A DNA stretch of 64,000 bases, taken from the NCBI GenBank assembly GCA_012932295.1, contig JAAONU010000006.1, forward strand, positions 23,997,929 through 24,061,928, in the 5' to 3' direction. Source of the stretch: Cyclina sinensis (Eukaryota; Mollusca; Bivalvia; Venerida; Veneridae). This document shows positions 45,314 through 55,860 of the stretch, one piece after another; the first letter of the stretch is position 1, and every line of letters starts with the position of its first letter. The position numbers and the translations under genes were made by a program. Under the pieces are notes generated by a model. The model ran no database searches. It was given only the letters and a program-made list of their open reading frames with translations, and was not told where the DNA came from.

Positions 45314-45884
45314 ATTCATAGTGAATAGTGATCTAATATTCTCTGTTTTATAAAATTAAACAGTGACTCATTCTGATGGTTATTTATGTTGTGCCATAAA
45401 TTTGACAGGCCTAGATTATCTAAAATAGTCGTAATTTGATATGCCCAGTTCTGACCATTGTATGAAATATCATTATCTACATCATATTTCAATAATGAAG
45501 ACATTTGTTTGATTAAATTATTGTCACTTAAGTTTTGAATTTTTATCCAGTATTTGATCATGTTAAGGTGTCTTCTTATTTTCATAGGTTCCCTACCTAG
45601 TTCACCATATAACCCTGATATATTTGTCGAATTATTAACAACAAGGTTTTTTCTGCAAAATTTCGTATGGATAAGCTCAATATCCTTTTCGTCAACTGCA
45701 CCCAATACTTCTGAGCAGTAGGTTAATACTGAAGAAACTAGTGTGTCAAATAATTTACACTTTTCGCTGGTTTTAAATTCATATTGGCGAAATATTGAAA
45801 ACAATCTATAAAGCGCTTTTGATGCATGTTCTGCAATGTTCTTTTGTGTACGCGACCAATTGCATTTTTTGAAAAAAATATATG

Positions 45885-46140
45885 CCAAATTATTAAAAGG
45901 AAGATGTCACTTCAAGTTTTTCTTTATACAGGTAAAATGAAAAACTGGTAGGTCTACCTTTTACAAAATCATTACCTAGTCTTACTTCAAAATTGCCTTA
46001 ATATTGAAAAAATATATGCCTAAATATTTAAAGGAAGATATCACTTCAAGTTTTTCTTTATACAGGTAAAATGAAAAACTGGTTGGTCTACCTTTTTCAA
46101 AAATCATTACCTAGTCTTACTTCAAAATTGCCTTAATATA
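45885..46140. repeat. Tandem duplication of ~130 bp within the LINE
   Basis: TCACTTCAAGTTTTTCTTTA through CTTCAAAATTGCCTTAATAT occurs twice in direct orientation with few differences, at the junction of the endonuclease and RT remnants. Confidence 0.85.
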
Positions 46141-46681
46141 ACCATTTTTCCTCTTAAGATTTTCAGATTTTGTATCCACTGTTTATATGTAAATGCAAGC
46201 AGCTTTATGATCACTAATCTCTGGCGGAACAGAAATAACGTCACTGTGTAAACAAGTTAAAGAATCTGATATTTAAATTGGATCAATTAAGGTTGATGAA
46301 GTTGAGGACACTCGAATTACATGATGTATCATATTTTGAAAGTTATATAGCAAGCAAAAGCGTTTTAAATAACAATTGTCTTTAAATTGATCTTCGTTTA
46401 TGTCGCCCAGTATTATCATATTCGAGTTATGGTCAAGAGTCTTTCAGTTAAGAAGTGAAAAAAATTACAAGAAAAAGACGCTTGAATTTGGAGGTCGATA
46501 GAAACAGCAAACAAGGAATTTCATGTTCTTTGGCATAACTTCGAAAACGATTGAGTCAACTAAAGGATGCTCTAATTCGAGAAGTCGTTTCAAAATGAAC
46601 TTTTTTTCTAAATAAATGCGTAAACCACTAAAATGAGCAGATATGTCTTTTCTATGGATAAAATTACTAAATCCTTCGATA

Positions 46682-47897
46682 TACGAGGGCGAATAAAAAA
46701 GTTCATGGAATTCAGTCATAAAATTAAAACGCATTGTTGCAGCTTCATGATTTTATGATATGAAATAAAGAATATACAATGAACAAACTAGCCAAGTATT
46801 AACAATATACAATAAAAACTGTTGACATAGCAACAAATAAAAAAAAATCCCGGTACGGAAACCCCGAAGCACGCCAACGTCATTTACTAACAGATCGTAA
46901 CGTCATTTTACTGACATGAAGAACATGAATTTTCCCCCGCTTTAGTTGGATCGTGCCTTGGTTGGTGGAGAGCCTTTCTCTGTCCACTGCGAACTCTGTT
47001 GTTTGGTTTCCAGCTCATAGAGCCACAACCACGTTTCGTCGCATGTGATGACTCGATCCAAGAATGCGTCCCCCTCGCGTTTCACTCCGCAAGAACGTGT
47101 TAGAAAGTACAGCCCGCTTTTGCATCTCTGCTTCTTTCAAAACTCGGGGAACGCACCTTGCACATAGTCTCTGCATACCTAGCTTTTCATGTAAAATTGA
47201 ATGTACAGTTCCGTACGAAACTCCAACATGGTCCGAAATGTCTTGAATGGAGCGGCGAGGATCATCTTCAATAAAACGCCTTACTGACGTTTCCAACGTC
47301 GCCGTGATTAAGGAAGTTCTCCCACTCCGGGTGTCATCTTCTATGCTCTCGCGGCCACTCTTAAACAGTTTGTGCCATTTGTAAAAGCAGATTTCTTAAT
47401 AGGAGGTGTTGTTCCTGCTTTTCTCAATTCCTCAATGGTTTCGGCGGCTGAATATCCGCGTAAGACATAAAATGTAATTGCTGCTCCTGTTTCGGTGCAC
47501 GGCGGTATCCCCATTATGACGCTGATACTTATAGAAACGTTTTTGTTTTCGCTACCTTGTGAAACGTAAGTATCGGAAATGACGTCAGTAACAACATTGT
47601 TGATAAGAAATGACGTCGCTTGAACAAACGTCAAAATTTCGCGGAATTTGAACCACTAGTAATGGACATTTTACAATTTGTTTTACATGTTTACTGATTT
47701 TATTTCCCGTGCTCCGGGGTATGGAAACTTGCGTCATGTAAAATTTTATAAAATGCTTATTTTTTAAATATTTTACTGAAATTATCACAACCAATTCAAA
47801 ATGTATTAAAATATAAGCATCTGAAAGTTCGTGAAGATCGGACGTCAAATAAAGAAATTATAAGAAAATTCCACGAGCTTTTTGATTCGCCCTCGTA
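46682..47897 (-). mobile_element. Mariner-type transposon, 1216 bp, in the LINE endonuclease
   Basis: The inverted ends TACGAGGGCGAATAAAAAAG (left) and the inverse of TACGAGGGCGAATCAAAAAG (right) share about 30 bp. They are flanked by TA at 46680-46681 and 47898-47899, the usual Tc1/mariner target duplication. The length is usual for mariner. Confidence 0.92.
46890..47634 (-). pseudogene. Mariner transposase, N-terminal half, broken
   Basis: From 47634 downward on the minus strand: CTETGAAITFYVLRGYSAAE (N-terminal helix-turn-helix start), a stop-shift near 47341, RRFIEDDPRRSIQDISDHVG and SYGTVHSILHEKLGMQR (second helix-turn-helix), then ITCDETW with the first catalytic Asp (canonical TGDETW), and KQQSSQWTEKGSPP. 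The second and third catalytic blocks are absent before the left TIR, so the protein cannot be complete. Several stops occur. Confidence 0.85.
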
Positions 47898-48085
47898 TAA
47901 ACAATTATTCAAAACAACTCTAGTAAATGTGTTTCCGTAAAACATAAAATCCCGAAGTCGACCAAAAAGTCCTTCAAATAATCATACTTATTACGAATAG
48001 ATCGTATATATAAATTTAGAATAGACAAATTTGAGGACATTGAACTTGTTTCTGGTCCGGGATTTAACTCTAAATATCAAGATTG

Positions 48086-49332
48086 CAGAATAAGTAAACA
48101 TTGAATAAAAAAAAAACAGGAATCTGTTATGAGTGATGCCAAAAATGAAAGACACTAATAGAAACGCCTGTATTTTAACAGCATTGAGATAACTTAAAAT
48201 TAAAAAAAAAATATACTGAAAGATGAAAATATTTTCCTTGAAATGTTACCGTCATGACGGTGACATCTGAGATGAAATAACCCAATGGTCCCTCTGTAAG
48301 TTATCAGATCATTACCCATCATGTAATAAACTTAACTGTACGGTAAGCTATCCAGAGAACGACAAGTATTATGTAAATACAGTACTCGCTGGTGCCAACA
48401 GAATAACAACGGGACAATAATTTCGCATTAATAGAAATAAAATTGAAATAGAACAAAAAGGAATGAACTTGATGAAAAAATAAAAATAAAAGTGTTTAGG
48501 GTTAACAATCATATCAGTTAGTTGACAAAAACGTGAAATTTTCATAACAGCACTGTCATAAGTTGATCAAATTTAACATAAAAAATACTTCTGAGACTAT
48601 ACAATCGTTTACATACATATATCTACATGTGTAATTGACACAAAGCTATGTTGTCCTGTTTAAATATCAGAATATAAATATTATGTGGAACACAAATATA
48701 TCTGATTACGTTGTCAGTTAATTTCAAATTTAATCTGAGATTCCGACATTTATATAAAAGAAAAACGATGGTTGGCAATATGCATTGAAATAGAGTAGTT
48801 ATAATGAAGAATAATATTATTCTAAAACAAAAATAAGGTACGACAGTATCTTCTATCAAATTCATTAAAATTATCTTAACACTCTACATCTTCGTCCGTG
48901 TATTCCAGCCATTAAAGTCTCAAATGATCATAAAAATCACATTACTAACATCTGCAACATTTATGTTTTTATTTTTGATATCTCCCAGAGCTTTCGCTGC
49001 TTTTCCCGTTTCACTTGATTTATTTTCAGTAACACACAATAAGCATTGTTGAACATTTAAGTTATGCAAACCTGACTAATGATGAATTCATTGAATACAA
49101 ATAGAAGAAGTTGATTAAAGGCCAAATGCTGACGAAGGACGATGAACGAGAGACACAACACCATCACAACAGCTTACCCTTGATGACTTTGTGCTCAGGA
49201 AGGCAAAAATATGTTCATCCTTCGGGTTGTTTCCAGTAAAGGTGTAGGCGAATAGACGTTCATACAAACTACCAAAGAAAAGATATCACCCACTATTGAT
49301 TTTGATAGAGCAAATATCACATTGAGTTGTTT
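48086..49332. other. AT-rich stretch downstream of the cGAS-like gene
   Basis: No gene seen. On the minus strand, an AATAAA-type signal lies near 49019-49024, about 310 bp past the cGAS-like stop codon, and could serve it. A 14-bp palindrome ACCGTCATGACGGT lies at about 48250. Confidence 0.45.
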
Positions 49333-50829
49333 TTACTTGCGTACACCGTAAGGCCTGAAATACTTTTCAAAGCATGTCACACTGAAACCAAATTTCCATT
49401 TGTCTAACAAAGGAAACAAGGTAAAGCCGTATGCTGCTGCTGCTGTTCTGTGGCTGTTCACTATTCGCAAATCTCCTTCATCAGGTTCATCTTTACAGCT
49501 GATTTCTTCTAAAGATTCCAACATTATTTCAATTTGCATTGAAAATAATTCGCAAGGAATCTTGTAATCCTTGCTATCGAGAATGTTATGCCCCTGTATA
49601 AATATACTAGGAATGTTAAGTCTGAACTTTTGACCAAGAAGGAAGAACAGTCTTAAAAGGCTACTCGGTTCTATTCTTTCCACTGTAGTTTTATTGAATA
49701 TGTGATAAAGCAAGGAAGCAACCAAAGTCTTAAAACATGTGGCTAGGTTTCCACCGTTTTCTTTGCACACGAAACTGTGTTTTAGAACAAGTGTTTTTAG
49801 TGCATACGATGGAATATATGATATACTACCTCCACTGTTGAAAATGTATTTCAGCAGCCTGTAGCATTCTATGTGATGTTTGCTAAGGCTACGTACAAGT
49901 TCAAGCTCAGTCTCGGTAAATGCCTGGCGAAAACATAAACCAGCAGCACAAGTTGTTGATTCAGGACACTGAATAAGAAGGAATTTTCCATCTTTTTGAA
50001 GGGCTTTCCAGATTTTCGGATGGAAAGTGTTATATTCAAATACAGTGGGGTGTCTAGATGACAGTTGCACTCCAATTGCTGTTGTTATATCAACTGTTAT
50101 TTCATTTTTCTCCTCTCGGTTTTTAGGAATCCAGATAAATCTCGGCATCAAAGCAGGACCGTGGTTTTCTACATACCTGCCAACACGCAGTGTACCTGAC
50201 ACTTTCTCACACTTAAAATGTTTCCCGTTTTCCTCGAGAACACGATAAACCTCAGTCATGAAAGCATTTCCTAAACTATCATAATAAGGACACCAAATGT
50301 TATCGTTGGTCTCTTCAACCACTGGATTTCTGTGCAACCATTTCATGCCAACAGAACGCAGATATTGGAAAACACCAGCCACTTTCTTAAAAGAGAAAAA
50401 GTCGCGTGTGAATGAACCGCGTAAATATTCTCCACGGAGGAAGGGCGTCCATTCGGACTGAAGTCTTGATGTTGTGACTTTAGCATGTACGTACCCGTCT
50501 CGCCATGAGCACACGCGCTCAACATGTACATCTTTCTGGTCAGAGACAACTATGTAATCGAATTCGTCAGGGAATTGAATGCTTGTTTTTTCTGCCATGC
50601 TTCCTACCTTAACAAGACGAGAAAACGATTGCAAACTTGGAGTACTAGAAATCACTTGGGCAATAATTGTTTCAACAAGCATATCTACAGCGGATATTAT
50701 ATCTGTAGTTTCGCTTTTTGGTATCTGAAAGTCTACACGTTTCTTCAGTAAATCACGGAAGAAATAGGTAAGTCTGCAGTTCTTCTCTTCCTCTTCGATA
50801 TCTCTCTTTACTGGTTTTGAGCAAGCCAT
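49333..50829 (-). CDS. cGAS-like receptor / Mab-21 family nucleotidyltransferase, intronless
   Basis: A 498-residue single-exon protein starting at ATG 50829. Family members (cGAS, cGLRs) sense double-stranded nucleic acid in the cytosol and make cyclic dinucleotides that activate STING. Visible features: a helical N-terminus (about 1-65); VGSMAEKTSIQFPDEFDYIV (75-94) with the Gly-Ser pair at 76-77 and the metal-binding Glu89 and Asp91, at the same spacing as in cGAS; a third acid, Asp247, in EITVDITTAIGV; and a Mab-21 C-terminal helical part (about 300-350, HHIECYRLLKYIF, SYALKTLVLK). The gap between Asp91 and Asp247 is longer than in human cGAS, implying an insert. A cGAS-type zinc thumb is not evident. 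No stop or shift, and catalytic residues are intact, so it may be active. Ligand and product cannot be inferred. Bivalves are known for expanded cGLR sets. Confidence 0.88.
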   Translation of the reverse strand: MACSKPVKRDIEEEEKNCRLTYFFRDLLKKRVDFQIPKSETTDIISAVDMLVETIIAQVISSTPSLQSFSRLVKVGSMAEKTSIQFPDEFDYIVVSDQKDVHVERVCSWRDGYVHAKVTTSRLQSEWTPFLRGEYLRGSFTRDFFSFKKVAGVFQYLRSVGMKWLHRNPVVEETNDNIWCPYYDSLGNAFMTEVYRVLEENGKHFKCEKVSGTLRVGRYVENHGPALMPRFIWIPKNREEKNEITVDITTAIGVQLSSRHPTVFEYNTFHPKIWKALQKDGKFLLIQCPESTTCAAGLCFRQAFTETELELVRSLSKHHIECYRLLKYIFNSGGSISYIPSYALKTLVLKHSFVCKENGGNLATCFKTLVASLLYHIFNKTTVERIEPSSLLRLFFLLGQKFRLNIPSIFIQGHNILDSKDYKIPCELFSMQIEIMLESLEEISCKDEPDEGDLRIVNSHRTAAAAYGFTLFPLLDKWKFGFSVTCFEKYFRPYGVRK

Positions 50830-51162
50830 ATTTTCATGTGGAAGACGTAAAAAGGTAAAGGTTTTTTTATTCTTCTGGTTTGACCTTTAGCTGATAACAT
50901 ACAAATGTATAAAAGATTACATGTATGAAGTAGCAGTTTGTTTTTAACAATAAAAACTAATCATTCTCAAAACAGGAAATTCATGACTTAAAATGAAATT
51001 TTGCGATTGACTGTTATGTTCATAAAGTTTGGATAAAGAATTTTATATTTTAATTAAAAAGTAAGATGATACTATAAAACTCAAATTTATGACAAAATAG
51101 GGCTTTTTAGTGTTAAACTAACAAATAAAACTTAAGTTATGAAATACTTATTTACTGTTTTT
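50830..51162. other. Upstream region of the cGAS-like gene
   Basis: This 0.33 kb between the start codon and a dispersed repeat should hold the 5' untranslated region and part of the promoter. No element could be assigned. Confidence 0.35.
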
Positions 51163-52008
51163 GTGTCGCCTGCTACAAAGTAGCCGCAACATACAGGGAT
51201 CACTTCTCCGTCGTCTGTCTAACCGTCCGTCACAAAACTTGTACGGACTACTCCTCAAAAACTACTGGTGCAATTTTATCCAAGCTTTACAGAAATGATC
51301 GGTACCGAGTCTAGTTGTGCATGTCGTCGGCGTTTTCCAGTTCATTGATTTTTGTCAGAGTTATGGCCCTTTAATGATTTAATGATATTTATTTTTAAAG
51401 TTTGTCCGGACTACTTCTATTTTACTTCTAATGCAATCAGAATGAAATGTTACAGGATTAATAAGTATCTCAAGTACTTGCGCGTATTTAACGGGTTTTA
51501 CGGTTGAATGATTTTGGCTGAGTTATGGCTCTTGAATAAAAAAGGCGTTTTGGCCCGTAAGTGATTTTTGTGTCGCCTGCTACACAGTAGCTGCGACATG
51601 CTACAAAGTAGCCGCAACATAATGGGATCACTTCTCCGTCGTCTGTTTGTCTGTCCGTCCATCATAAAACTTGTCCGGACTACTTCTCAAAAACTACTGG
51701 CGCAGTTTCATTCAATCTTTACAGGACCAAGCTTAGTTGTGCAAATCGTTGGCATTTTCCAGTTCAATGATTTTTGTCAGAATTATGGCCCTTTAATGAT
51801 TTAATGATTTTTAATTTTCAAGTTTGTCCGGGCTACTTCTCTTATACTACTTATTCAATGTGAATGAAATGTCATAGGATTGCTCGATACCTCCAGTAGT
51901 TGCGCATATGGCTGAGTTATGGCTCTTGAATATAAAAGGCGTTTTGGCCATCAAACTGTCCAATCACCCCTCAATACAACAGCTTAATTGGCTTTCATCA
52001 GGCGACAC
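51163..52008. repeat. GTGTCGCCTG-ended repeat, tandem dimer
   Basis: It begins GTGTCGCCTGCTACAAAGTA and ends CAGGCGACAC, inverted ends of about 10 bp. A second start (GTGTCGCCTGCTACACAGTA) lies at 51570. Both halves share CACTTCTCCGTCGTCTGT, ACTTGTCCGGACTACTTCTC and TTATGGCCCTTTAATGATTT, so it is a head-to-tail dimer. It lies just upstream of the cGAS-like gene. Confidence 0.8.
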
Positions 52009-52609
52009 ATGTGATCACTGCTCGCTCTTATTATATATATATATTTCACTTACTAGTTTCATCGAGTAGAAAAAACTTTAGTCAATATGAAAATAGGAAG
52101 TATGAATAAAACATTCCTTTGAAGCTAAAACTTTATCGTTATAGATTATAATATTTTTTCGAACTTGTCTAAGAAGTTAGGCAGTGAAAAATAATTAGTT
52201 GAAATAATCTTGTATTATAGGTCAGGTTTGAGGAACAGCATTAAAAAAAATAAAATATTTTTACCGCATTCTATTTTACTCAATGGGTGTATAACTTTTT
52301 TCCCTCCATTAAACATAAATAGTTAAGTAAAGAAAAAACAAACAAACAAACTGAAAATGTTCGTTTTTCTTCAGATACAAATAAGTGCAAATGATTAATA
52401 TTCTTGGTGACTTTGACTACTGATAAAACTTTTTTTGGACAATTTTTTGTTTAATAAATGAATTGCAAAACTGGACAACAGACATATAGCTGTGAAAACT
52501 GTTGTCAATATTTATAATAACTGATTATTATTGTTGTTATAAAGTACAAAAGTCAAATACAGAGTAATTAATTTACATCAAATTTAATATAAAACGAAAA
52601 CTTCTCGAG
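52009..52609. other. AT-rich stretch
   Basis: A short TATATATATATAT run lies near 52033. No gene recognised. Confidence 0.5.
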
Positions 52610-53300
52610 GTTGTCACTGCGGATGATCACGTGACCAGTCGGATAAAGTACTAAAATCGAGGTGAGCATACAGTTAACGGTAAATTTTTATCTAAAATGT
52701 GTCCTCTAGAAACCCCTGTATGAAAACCTGAAAACCATGTTCTGGCTTGTTATTGTTCACTCTGTTTAGGCCTGAAAGTCGAAAAAGTTTTTTTGGATGT
52801 TGCAGTACAATGTGAGTTAGGCACTTCCTGTCATTGCAAATGAAACACTTGTATAGCAAAATTTGCAATGACATTATGTGCACAACTGTAACTTTTACCT
52901 TTTATGAAAAATGTCCATTGTTTGTGAATGTGCATAACAAAGTTACACATCTTTTTACGACATATGTACAAGGGTCAAAACAGATTTAATGAGTACATTG
53001 GTCGAACGATTTTATTGCCTGCCCCATTTCGTCAAGTTTTACATTAGATAATTCTTGTTTTTTCAGATCCTGCCCTAAAAATCCAACAGATATAATATTT
53101 GAGAGTGTTAAATTCTTAAATTTAATAGTTATGGTTACTTTGCTTGTCATACACGATCATCTATACTGTTTCGATAACACGAGTGTACGTCAACTTAGAA
53201 GTATTTATTTTGTGTCGAATTGATTTTACCAGCGAACTATTAGTTCCAAATATTTGAAAGCTCTTGTTATTTCATTTGTTATTCTTACAATACAGCAATT
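52610..53300 (+). repeat. 5' part of zinc-finger fragment repeat, copy B
   Basis: It shares ordered sequence with copy A (39775-40499) and, inverted, with 55360-55860: ATCACGTGACC, GGATAAAGTACTAAAATCGAGG, ACAGTTAACGGTAAA, TTTGCAATGACATTATGTGC, CAGATTTAATGAGTACA, GATCATCTATACTGTTTCG. It leads directly into the small exons of copy B. Confidence 0.8.
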
Positions 53301-53315
53301 GTATTTTTATTTCAG

Positions 53316-54138
53316 AGACCGAAACAAGTTATACTTCATAAAATGGTAAGAATGTGAACGTTTTTAAATGGAATATTTCTTGAAAAGTTTGATATTTCTT
53401 GATTATATATTTTTGATTATTTTTAGATACTTGACCTCGCCAAATCAAATATACATCTGAATGTTTTTATAGGAATCGACAAGTTCTGACGTATACATTT
53501 GCCGGCATTGTGGCAAATCATATAAAGGACGTTCTGGACTTTTTCATCGTCGGAAACCCATGTTCGATCCATTCCGTTTCACTCTATTTATCTACTGTGG
53601 GACAATTGGCTGGTAAAATTTCGTACTCATGAATAATTCATTACCTACTTTCATTGGTTTCCGCAAGATTTTCCTTGCGGAAACTCTGCCAGTGAAATTA
53701 CTTGTTACAATTTGCCTTCCGTGCCTATGTTTAAATCCTGGGAAATACGTCTATTTTAAGTAACTTATCATTATGCCTACTCTTCACACTGAAGAGTGTC
53801 TATTTGTAATGCGGCATATCATTCGACGAAGAGTTACATTCTTTTGCTAATAAATATTCATGAAAACGAATAATCAGTAGTCAATTATCCCACGGTACAT
53901 AATGTAGTTGTGCGGAATGTCATTATGCCTACTCTCCACACTGAAGAGTGTCTATTTGTAATGCGGCATATCATTCGACGAAGAGTTACATCCCTTTGCT
54001 AATAAATATTCATGAAAACGAATAATCAGCAGTCAATTATCCCAAGGTACATAATGTAGTTGTGCGGAATATGTACCGGGGGTCACCGACGATGGACTTT
54101 TTCGGCATGAACAAGTCCATGAGTGGAAGGTTCTATGA
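53316..54138 (+). pseudogene. C2H2 zinc-finger gene fragment, copy B, split by a MITE
   Basis: The mini-exon 53316-53345 (RPKQVILHKM) and the exon from 53473 have the same phase-0 junctions as copy A. The second exon is open from its start (codons ESTSSDVYICRHCGKSYKGR) and enters the finger. A ~550-bp MITE interrupts it before the first finger His. After the MITE, the remaining finger half RHEQVH follows in frame and the reading stops at TGA 54136-54138. Copy B is thus broken by an insertion, copy A by a stop codon. No upstream start exon was identified. Confidence 0.6.
53545..54094. mobile_element. ~550-bp MITE with CATCGTCGG ends and internal duplication
   Basis: The ends CATCGTCGG and CCGACGATG are perfect inverted repeats, with a further CCC/GGG match. 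They are flanked by GACTTTTT on both sides (8-bp target duplication; read as 10 bp if the outer base is counted as target). An 8-bp duplication and CA..TG ends would suit hAT. Inside, ~155 bp starting CATTATGCCTACTCT is present twice in tandem (about 53769-53920 and 53920-54075). Confidence 0.85.
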
Positions 54139-55359
54139 ATGCTGTGCGAAAATGTTCCCCAAGTGAACAGCAACTTACAAAGAAATATGTTTGTATGTGC
54201 ATTCATGATTGTGCAAGATGTTTTAGAGGCATGCCCCGCCAATTACCATAGAAAAATGTAAATAATGGATCAAGCACGTGCAAACAAGGCGTTTTTATGT
54301 AAATGTTTACTACTATAAATAATTGGAATTTTTACAAACATTGGTTGGATCAAAATCTATGACAGACATTAATTAGTTGTTAGTGTTTATCTTAGATTTT
54401 TATAAAATCAATGAATGATGGAAAAATATTCAAATAATGCAATATTTATTTCATATAAATAATTTAAAGCGAGTTCAATGAAATAACTCTCCATAATGAT
54501 TGTATATTTGGCAACCTACTTGTATATTGTTAACTGATGCATTGAAGTATGGAGCTTAGCTGTTGAATAGACAAAAGAAATGTACAAACATATCTTCATT
54601 AAATGAAATTCAAAATGTAACCATACAGTTCACTTGCAAGAATAAAGTGGACCTCTTCAAGAGATTTGATTATAATGAAAATATTAGGGTCTTGTATTTG
54701 TTTGGCTCTCTTTTTCAAAGGAAGGTCTGCTAATAAAGATTACATACATGTATTTGATTATTTATTATCTTAAAACTGTCACCTTTTTTCAGTACATAAC
54801 AAAGTACATTAGACGGCCTAGAATACACGTGATTGCACCATCCATTATTTCTATCTATTTTTAACGGCGACAGGAGGGGTGGTAGGGTGGCATGCCTCAA
54901 AAACCCGTTTCACAATTACGAGTGCACATAATGATACGCTAAATGAAGTATCCGTAGGGCGGGAATTTATGTAACTGATATTCAAACGAAATAAAAATTT
55001 AAGTAAGATAAAGTCTGAATAAGAGAAATTTTAGCAACTTAGAATTCCAGTAGTTCACTAAGTTCCCTCCTTTTGCTTTTCTAAATCGTATTAATTTCTC
55101 TATTCGGCCTCTAACTATTTCGTAGAGTCAGGGACCAACATTTTGCAGTCTAGAGCGCTAAAACGTTTTTTTTTTAACTTACATGAGCAAGGTTTTTTGC
55201 TTAAGGTAGATTTTGTTAAAAGCATTTACTTCGTGTGTGCTTTAAACGATTATTTTCTAAATATTCTCAAATTATATAACAAAGCTTCGACCGCAAATTA
55301 CATTCGTAAATTCGTGTCATTGAGACAGTATACTACAGATAATCGTGTATGACACGCGA
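54139..55359. other. Stretch between the inverted repeat copies B and C
   Basis: AT-rich. No domain in any frame. Confidence 0.45.
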
Positions 55360-55860
55360 AGTACCCATAACCATTAAATTTAAGAATTTCTCTTACCTTT
55401 CACTCTCAACAGTTTATATGTTGGATTTTAGGGCAGGATTAAAAATAAACAAGAATTATTTAATGTAAAACGGCAGGCAACAACAATGGTCATTTTTCGT
55501 GAAAAGCAAAATTACAGTTGTGCACAAAATGTCATTGCAAATCTTGCTATACATGCGTTTCATTTGTGGAAAGCAACGACAAGAAGTACCTGTTCGCCCA
55601 TTTGTACTCAACATCCAAAACAACTTTTTCGACTTTCAGGCTTAAATAAAGCTAGCTACAAAGTAAACAATAACAAGCCAAAGACAAGGTCTTTATTATA
55701 CAGGGGTCTGTGTGGCCACGTTTTAGATATGAATTTACCGTTAACTGTATGCTTACCTCCACTTTAGTACTTTATCCGAGCGATCCGACAGCCATTTATT
55801 GAGCCATTGTACGATTTTGGTCACGTGATCATCCGCAGTTGTTGCCATCCGTTTCAGTTT
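55360..55860 (-). repeat. Zinc-finger repeat 5' part, copy C, inverted
   Basis: The inverse of this stretch matches 52610-53150 in order (GATCACGTGACC, ACCAAAATCGTACAAT also seen in copy A, GGATAAAGTACTAAAG, ACAGTTAACGGTAAATTC, CCCAACATATAAACTG). Copies B and C therefore form an inverted pair about 2.1 kb apart. Copy C has no finger exon. Confidence 0.8.

Larger units (their letters stand above)
45316..48085 (-). pseudogene. Non-LTR retrotransposon (LINE) relic with internal deletion, split by mariner
   Basis: Read on the minus strand from 48085: an NPGP motif (LELNPGP, 48073-48053), an endonuclease start (NLYIRSIRNKYDYL, CFTETHL), the mariner insertion (46682-47897), the endonuclease continuing (HFSGLRIYLEKK, CCFYRPPNSS, MIILGDIN, STLIDPI, SDH) to about 46160, then directly the C-terminal RT part (SFKYLGIYF, LFDTLVSSVLTYCSEVLGAV, LYGELGREPMKIRR) to a stop at 45316. 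The RT catalytic core is missing. A ~130-bp segment near the junction (45885-46010 and 46011-46140) is duplicated in tandem. Gene order and motifs fit an APE-type LINE; the clade is not determined. Confidence 0.85.
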
